A stretch of 64,000 bases of DNA, from assembly GCF_009727055.1 (NCBI RefSeq), contig NC_052350.1, positions 30,914,789 to 30,978,788 on the forward strand. Direction: 5' to 3'. The notes under the pieces were generated by a model. The model was not told the origin of the DNA. It ran no database searches and saw only the letters and a program-made list of their open reading frames with translations. A program made the translations under genes and the position numbers. This DNA comes from Benincasa hispida. Taxonomy: Eukaryota; Streptophyta; Magnoliopsida; Cucurbitales; Cucurbitaceae. Below are positions 57,198-64,000 of the stretch, in pieces. Every line of letters starts with the position of its first letter. Within the stretch, counting starts at the first letter, position 1.

Positions 57198-59271
57198 TGT
57201 TCGATTTTATGTCCGAAAACTCGTAGTTTGTAAATTAATAAACATATCCTGTTTTGTTTTCGATAAAGTTGTTATTGAAATTATAATCTTGAATCCAATA
57301 AACTAAGGTCCTGAGGTTATTTAATGTAGTTTGAACTTTATGTAGTGACATAAATGTGGATCAAGTTTAAATATATAGCCAAAATGGTCTATAGTATATG
57401 AATAAGGTTGGGCGCCATATTTTGGGGACACTATGGATGCGGCACACTTTGTAGTTAGTACAAACGATGTGATCCTGAATCGTTCATATAGAGATATATG
57501 AGTGGGGGCATCCTATGCAATGAGTTTGCATAAGACTAAACCATGAAATAGTCACTTTTTACATTCTAAATGTCGTTTTATATATAAAACTGACTATTTC
57601 GTTTATTGATGACCTAGGTATTTTAATCTTAATACTGAGCTAACTATGAACTCTTGTTCACTCGGAATTATCCTGAGATCTGCATAGGTGAGGGCAGCTC
57701 ATCATCGTTGGCCAAATACCAGAAAGAGTAAGCCTAGCACCTTTGCTCTATGTTCAACGGTAGAGGTTACACTGATCAAAGGTACACATAGAGATGGGGT
57801 TATACTATACGCGGTAAGCATAAGTATAAGTAAATTCACTCCTACCAGTTATAAGGATTGTAGAAATAGGCTTTGTTCCTTTATACTAGTTGATCTAAGG
57901 ATACTATAGGATACAATTTGGGTCTCCTACCCCTCTCCTTGGCTCGAGAGGGATTCGGTTTATAGGTTGGACCTTAAAACCAATTGTTCATTAGAGAATC
58001 AGTGGAACTTAAGAAACAAGATGTAGTCTTGGGGGTAAAACAGTTTTTATGACCCAGCCGAGATTACGAACAACCTATGAAGGATTAGCTTATTAATCAT
58101 GGTTATATCAAATGGACATAATATATATATAATAAGGGGAGTGCAACTACAGGACTATAGTGGAATGACCTATTAGTTAACAATGTTGATTAATTAGGTT
58201 AAAGAGTTTTACTGGTTAATCTCAGATGGTTAGAGCCCATGATCTATAAGTTTATTAGGTTCCCTTACTAGCTCATATGGAATAAACTTAGAACAGTATG
58301 ATAAAATAATTCGAATTGTTCGAATTAGTTGAAGAGAGAGAAACCGACAAGTATATGTGATATAATGGTCGGGTTTTTCAGTTTAGAGATACAGCTTTAA
58401 TATTTAAATGTGATTTAAATATCAAGAATATGAATACGTTCATATTCGGAAGCTCGAAAATAATGGAAATGGTCAAAGATGTAATAGTCAAAAGAGTTGA
58501 CTTTTGAATTTGAAAAGTAAAATTTTGAACCGAACCTTATATTCAAGATGTGATTTGAAATTCCGAGAAAATAAAGGCGGATTCATGCTCGGGAGTCAAA
58601 ATTAGTCAACACCGCTGAAAAACATAAAAGTCAAATGTTTGACTTTTTGTCAAAGTTTGACTTTGACCAATGACTATTTGCCTTTTCACTATAGTTAGTG
58701 AAAAATCCAAACTTTTGTTGGATAAATTCCACTAACAAAATAGTGGGCTAGGTGTTGGCTTATAGCTGGAGAATTAACCGACTAAAGATAGTGGCATTAT
58801 AGGTGTTTTGGGTTTTTATGGATTTTGTTTCATGGCATTGTGTGCATGACTTTTTTCTATAATTGGGCTTTCAAATTGTGATTGAAAAATTTTGGCCATA
58901 TTTTTCCAAAAAATTTTTCTAAAAATTTTGGGCGGAAAAATCACTCCTTTGTGAAAAGAAAAACCCAAACCTAAACACCAGATTTCATTTTTTATTTTCC
59001 ATCTCTTTCTCTCTCTCGATTTTCTTCATCGATCAGTCCACAACATGGTTCTGAGGTCCAGAGGATAGTAGTCAACTCTAAGTGGTTGGTCCTGGATAGA
59101 GTTCGGGTCAAGATTCAACGATAAAAATGGATTTTCGGGACCTACAAAGGTTGTATCCTATCTTTTTATTTACTGTTTTTCCATTGATTTGCATGCAAGT
59201 TTCCTTTTAATTAAAAGCAATTAAAGTGTAATTAGATCCTAATTCCGCTGTGTATGTCTCATGTTCCATCA
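57198..59271 (+). mobile_element. Ty1-copia 5' LTR, complete (2.07 kb)
   Basis: Starts TGTTCGATTTTATG and ends CCATCA directly before the primer site at 59274. It is the only complete sense LTR of this copia group here and defines its length. Its second half matches 649-1602. The TATA position is damaged (TATAATTG near 58858). Confidence 0.88.
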
Positions 59272-59273
59272 TG

Positions 59274-59285
59274 TGGTATCAGAGC
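59274..59285 (+). other. Primer binding site, Met-tRNA type (copia)
   Basis: TGGTATCAGAGC, two bases after the LTR end. Confidence 0.85.
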
Positions 59286-60371
59286 ATGCTTTAATTACGC
59301 TCAATTACTTTTGGTGGGTGTCTTTTTCCATTTCTATTCAAGTGTTGAATGTAATATGGACTAAAGTAGATTTATTATGATTTCGGCATTATTTTTCTTT
59401 AAATTTCTTGTGGAAATTTGTAATTGCTCACATGTTTATGAGCATTAATGTGTGAAAAAGGATCTGTAAATTTGTTAGAGTCATTAGAGTTGAATATAGG
59501 TTGTAATTTCTTGATTCCAGGAGAGAGAACAGCAGCAAAAATGGAGAAAAATGGCTCACAGACCCGAAATAGCGACCAAACCTGAGAAGAGAGCTCCCAG
59601 ACCCGACCCGAGCAGCCGTCCGACCCGGTTCGAAGTTTTCTTGCATGTACGTCTCGATTCGCATGCCTGCCCTGTCCAGATCTGACCCGCGTGTCTACTT
59701 CGCTTCGTGCGGCCCGTTCGCCCGCTACCCACGACCCGGGCCTCTCGCCTCTACGATCCACTCATGCACGCTCAATTGTGTCCGCATGTTTCCATCAACC
59801 CGATCCGCCCTGCACCTCCGTTGACTGCGCCAGCGCATGTTGAGTAGCCAGTCCAGACGGTTTGGACCGGTCCGTTTGACCTGGTTGAGTTGGTTTGACC
59901 GGTTCAACTTGGTTTTTGGTTGTTTTAGGCCGGTTCGAGTGAATTCTGAGCGGTTTCAGGTGGTTTAAACTGTTTGAAGCCAATTTCGGGAAGCTGGTTG
60001 CTAATTTTTGTAATAAATTAGTTATTGTTTTGTTTTTAATGCCAAAATCGGTCCACTTTAGTGTTGTTTACCTATTATGCATGTGATGTATAATGTTGTT
60101 TGATTATGTGTGCATATAGTATGCAATATAGTTTTAAAACCCCACCAAAGGAAAAGCATGTGACATGCATTTTTAATATCTTATAAGTGTTATAAAATAT
60201 ATACTATGCATGCTTAGTTTTAGTATAAGTGTTATATTAAATCATGTTTGATTGAAGAAAGCATGTTATAGATGAATGCTCTAGGGTTATAATTGTTATA
60301 ATTTATTTTATAATTGTTATAAAATATACTAGACTTCTAAAATCTATAATACAGATAAGATGCATGCTCAT
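59286..60371 (+). other. Copia leader, cut by Athila insertion
   Basis: Matches 1617-2590, including the GC-rich GACCCG zone (59570-59830) and the TTATAAGTGTTATA zone (60178-60330). The conserved CACCGTGAG block and gag would follow but an Athila element begins at 60372. CTCAT (60367-60371) is the expected left target duplication. Confidence 0.8.
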
Positions 60372-62000
60372 TGATAACGGGCATAAATGCACGTTATCAT
60401 AGTGCTAAGTTATTAAACAACGTTGGATTGCGTTGATGAAAAATGATAAATTGCGTCCATTAAGCATAAAATCTATAATATTGCGGTCGCATGCGTCAGT
60501 GCATTGGAACTATTGATTTTTGTATTTTTTTTGTGCAAAATATGCATTAATACATTATAGAGATTGCAATCATAGGAATTCATCGGACGAGCAACTTCAC
60601 TGCAAGACTTTGCATTGATCACGCTCGCAAATACTCACCCAAGAAGAATCACCACAACATGGTGGGCGCATCCGGACGAAAGGACAGTTAAGATCAATGG
60701 AACAGAAAGCTGATAGCAGTTGAATCCAAATTAAGTTGACAGCCGATAAGGGTCACAAAGTACATCCAGCTTTATCGGTGACAATTATCTGGTGCATCAG
60801 TCAGGAACTAAAGCTGTCTCATCTATACAACCAGGAAAGAGAAGCTGCCTTTCACCTTTTTGATGCCCTATAAATACCAAGTGCATTCTTCAGAGAGGGG
60901 GTTAAGCAATTGATTAATTCATCACGTTACAAGTTCACACCTCTGTTCATAGTTTTCTTTTCCATTTCACGGCGGAGCTAGAGCAGAGTGGTGACGCTGA
61001 TGATCGTCCAAGACAGCTCGAGAGAGAACCTTGGGGCGTAAGAGCAAAGAGTGGGTTGACTCTCATGAAAGCGAGATTATCTTTTGAGCACAAGTAGAAC
61101 AGTGTAACACCTGGTGGCAAGAAATTGCCTCAGGCTCTTTACTATACTTGCATTGTTATTCTATACTTCATCTTTTATCTATTCAATGGAAGTTATAATT
61201 TTACATCTGCTCACTCTCTTAATACATATGAGTAGCTATACTAGTTGAATGGGTTGAGAGGAACTAAGCTAACATGATCTAAGAAGTTCATTACTTATGA
61301 TTGTCTTGTTTTATGTTGTGAAACATCCCTTTAGAGTTGCTCGAGAGAGAATCTAAGGAAAGAACCTAATGTCTCGAGAGAGCTAGGTTAGAATCTGACT
61401 TGAAAGAGCAAGATTAGGCCTGCATAAACAAGAAAAAGGGACTTAGAGATAAGCTCTGTTTGTCAACTTGCATCGCATGCATCCTAGGAATAGGAATGAC
61501 ATTATGCGGTCGTATATTTGTGTGAATGTCATATTATCATCGCATAAATAGAAATAGAGGTTTATCTGTAAACCCTGTAGACTTATCGCATATTTGTCAC
61601 ATGCGTTCTAGCCTTAGAAGTCATGGCATTCGCGCCGAGAGGTGGTTTACTATTGTATGCATGTTGCATGATCGCAAGGCATGAACGCAACCTAGGGAGT
61701 GTTAGTCGAAACCCTTCTCAACCCATTCACCGCATATTCATCGTATTTCACGTTGCCAACTCTTATTATTATTTTCATTAATGCAACAACAAACCACCAC
61801 CTTATTTATTTTATCGGTTATCGCAAAGTTTTCATAAGAAATTTATCAACGCAGCTATTTTCACAAGTCCCTGTGATCGACCCTGGACTTACCAAGAAAC
61901 TCAGAGGAATTTACACTTGGATTCCGCTGGGGAAACTTGAGTGCACAACGTAAATCCACCAATACATTTCATCCATATTTCCACTCAATAAAATAATGCA
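60372..62000 (+). mobile_element. Athila-like 5' LTR (1.63 kb)
   Basis: Starts TGATAACGGGC and ends aaataatgca, followed by the primer site. Length 1629 bp against 1632 bp for 28487-30118. It is inserted in the copia leader, so it is the younger of the two. Confidence 0.92.
60869..60876 (+). promoter_or_regulatory. TATA box of Athila LTR
   Basis: TATAAATA in gccctataaataccaag, 497 bp into the LTR. Confidence 0.6.
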
Positions 62001-62009
62001 CCAAGTTTT

Positions 62010-62027
62010 TGGCGCCATTGCTGGGGA
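62010..62027 (+). other. Primer binding site, Asp-tRNA type (Athila)
   Basis: TGGCGCCATTGCTGGGGA, two changes from the complement of the plant Asp-tRNA end. Confidence 0.75.
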
Positions 62028-62082
62028 CTTCGGCAAAATAGTTTGTTAATGATAGTTTTTTTTTATTATTATTTCTTCGCAG

Positions 62083-63700
62083 GATTCTCAATCTCTAGAG
62101 AATTACGACCCAGAGATTGAGAGGACTTTTAGGAGGAGACTAAGGAACCGCCAACAGCAACCACAATTCGACAAGGAAGAGATGGCGGAGCAGCCTAGGA
62201 ATGAAGCACCAAACAGCAACAATGTCATTGTAAATCCAATTCTGTTGACCAACGATCGCAATAGGCCCATTAGGGACCTTACATCGCCAAACCTCTATGA
62301 TTTCTCTCCTAGAATCATGAGGTCTGCCTTAGACAGAAGTAGATTTAAAATGAAACCAGTGATGCTGCAGATGATCCAGGCTACAGGTCAATTCGGTGGA
62401 AGGCGTGGCGAGGATCCGCATGCTCATCTCCGAAGTTTTATTGAAATCTGCAATACTTTTGTGTTCCCAAATATCTCTACTGAGGAGGTTCGACTAACGC
62501 TATTTCCATTTTCCCTTTGTGATCAGGCTAGGAAATGGGCTTACTAACTTAAACCAGGAGAGATCACTTCTTGGGAACAGGTGGTGGATAAGTTTATGAA
62601 GAAGTATTTCCCACCTACAGAGAATGCCAGACGAAGAAAGCTTATCACTAATTTTGAACAAGACATGGACGAATCACTTTGTGATGCCTGGGCAAGGTTT
62701 AAAAGGTTGGTCTAAGATTGTCCGCATAATAGGCTACCAGACTGCCTTCAGATGGAAATTTTCTACCACGGTTTGAATCCTGGTTCGCAGACCGTTGCCA
62801 ATGTGGCAGCAGCTGGTGTCTGCTTGACAAGACTTATGATGAGGCGAAGAATTTCCTGGATCGCATCTCCAAGAATCATGATGACTGGAGGAAGTGCGAC
62901 CAGAGATTAAGACTCAAAGAATTTGATGCAAAAAAACGGTGCCATTGTTTCACTGCAGAACCAAATGACCGCAATGATGAACTTGATCCAAGGAATGACG
63001 ATCAGTAGCCCAACACCGCAAGGTGGGCAAATCAATGTAATAAGTCAAAACACCGCAAGGTGTGCGACTTATGGTGATGAGCATGCTATGGAGAATTGCC
63101 CACAAAACCCACAGTCTGTATATTTTGTAAAGAACAACCCTTTTTTCAACACCTACAACTCCGGGTGGAAAAACCACCAAAACTTTGCTTGGAAGAATTC
63201 ACAACAAAACTTTCAATCTGTGGCACAAAAAGAAGGGCCACCAGGGTTCTTTCAACACAGTAACGTCAACAGAGCAACCAAGTAAGTAGCTCACAATAAC
63301 CACCGTAATCTTCTTCCCTAGAAGGCCTATTGAAGCAATATATAGAGAAAAATGAGATGGTGCTTTAGAATCAGGCTACGTCCATCCGCAACCTTGAATT
63401 GCAAATGGGCCAGATTGAAAATGAGCTCAAAAGTAGACCGCAAGGGTTGCTGCCGAGTTCAACCGAGCTTTCACGCAACCCAGTAGGTTTAGGTAAGGAG
63501 CAATGTCAAGTTGTGACATTGTGCAGTGGAAGGACTGTGGAAGGAGAAAAGAAGGAGTAGAATAGATCGACCTCCATCGCAGCTGAACTGGAGATTGCGG
63601 CAACACAAGAAGTAGAAAAAGAAAATGAAGCATTATAACCTGAGGTTGCATCAACCTTAAAGTCAAATGAAATGGGAACCGTGAGAGTCCAGTTACCACC
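62083..63700 (+). pseudogene. Athila-like gag pseudogene
   Basis: The open frame runs through ENYDPEIERTFRRRL to an ATG at 62182 and on to a stop at 62545 (in ARKWAY). It has the gag core DPHAHLRSFIEICNTF. The same frame continues to a second stop at 62713. Two frameshifts follow, one in the stretch around 62810 and one near 62920. The nucleocapsid shows one degenerate cysteine cluster (CATYGDEHAMENCP near 63060; the second C is Y). The C-terminal part with LQMGQIENELKSRPQG near 63400 is in yet another frame. The start is uncertain: 62182 is the first ATG, but similarity starts earlier. Confidence 0.9.
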
Positions 63701-64000
63701 TTTCCCCCAGAGGCTAGAAAAAAAATGAAGAGGTACAGTACCTATGCTTTATGTCTATGCTTAAGAAATTACATGTTAACATTCCTTTCAGTGAAGCGAT
63801 TGAGGAAATGCCTGCCTATGCCAAGTTTCTAAAGGACATGGTATCCAAGAAAAGAGGTACTAGAAAATTTGCCACGGTGGCATTAACGCAAAGTTCCAAA
63901 TCTATTATCCCACTGAAGATGAGCGATCTTGGGAGCTTCACTATTCCTTGCACCATAGGAGGACTCTATATTGAGCAAGCTTTGTGTGACTTGGGGGCTA
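63701..64000 (+). pseudogene. Athila-like protease start (cut by window end)
   Basis: The frame includes EEMPAYAKFLKDMVSKKR, then GSFTIPCTIGG and CDLGA at 63985-63999, which is the retropepsin active-site region (D codon 63988-63990). The rest of pol lies outside the window. It is called a pseudogene because gag is broken; this part itself shows no stop after about 63750. Confidence 0.8.

Overview
This window is plant nuclear DNA made almost wholly of nested, decayed LTR retrotransposons. I found no host gene that I can support: every recognisable reading frame is a retrotransposon gag/pol piece broken by stops, frameshifts or deletions. There are no rRNA genes, no intact tRNA gene and no CRISPR-like locus. 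The style of the copia and gypsy polyproteins suggests a dicot, probably a cucurbit; that is an inference from family resemblance and was not searched.

Three element groups recur. (A) Ty1-copia elements with LTRs of up to about 2.1 kb, a Met-tRNA primer site (TGGTATCAGAGC) and a leader of about 2 kb before gag. (B) Ty3-gypsy chromovirus-type (Tekay/Del-like) elements with LTRs of 1.9 to 3.1 kb that begin TGTRAAMC and end TGTGACA; one copy is complete in layout with a chromodomain. (C) Ty3-gypsy Athila-like elements with LTRs of about 1.63 kb that begin TGATAACG, and an Asp-tRNA-type primer site.

Layout: 1-648 antisense group B LTR end, inserted in a copia LTR; 649-4549 sense copia with an internally deleted gag-pol; 4550-9636 group B derivative with two LTR copies around only 534 bp; 9637-10648 two more LTR ends; 10649-11309 little, apart from a tRNA-like (SINE-like) stretch; 11310-16620 antisense copia LTR, then a sense copia leader and gag-pol relic; 16621-21105 antisense copia LTR and pol; 21106-26190 antisense Athila; 26191-30736 sense Athila 3' half, LTR, primer site and gag; 30737-32616 antisense group B LTR; 32617-33951 unassigned; 33952-35765 sense copia LTR; 35766-40109 antisense copia leader, split by a sense solo LTR (37174-39997, TSD CAAAA); 40110-51108 antisense copia LTR, split by the full-layout antisense chromovirus (40914-49968, TSD TACAA); 51109-53256 unassigned, LTR-like; 53257-55575 antisense solo LTR (TSD TTTCC); 55576-57197 antisense LTR pieces; 57198-60371 sense copia LTR and leader; 60372-64000 sense Athila 5' LTR, gag and the start of protease, cut by the window end.

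Two places are assembly faults, not biology: a back-to-back pair of Nextera transposon-end sequences at 7069-7106 inside a tandem array, and a single N at 46704 flanked by a 105-bp duplication. The most interesting biological pattern is that related LTRs, and related copia leaders, keep the same backbone but each carries its own different short repeated word in the same zone (26-bp, 24-bp GAGATC, CTCGATG, CGATCG, GACCCG and other types). All identities are judged by eye.
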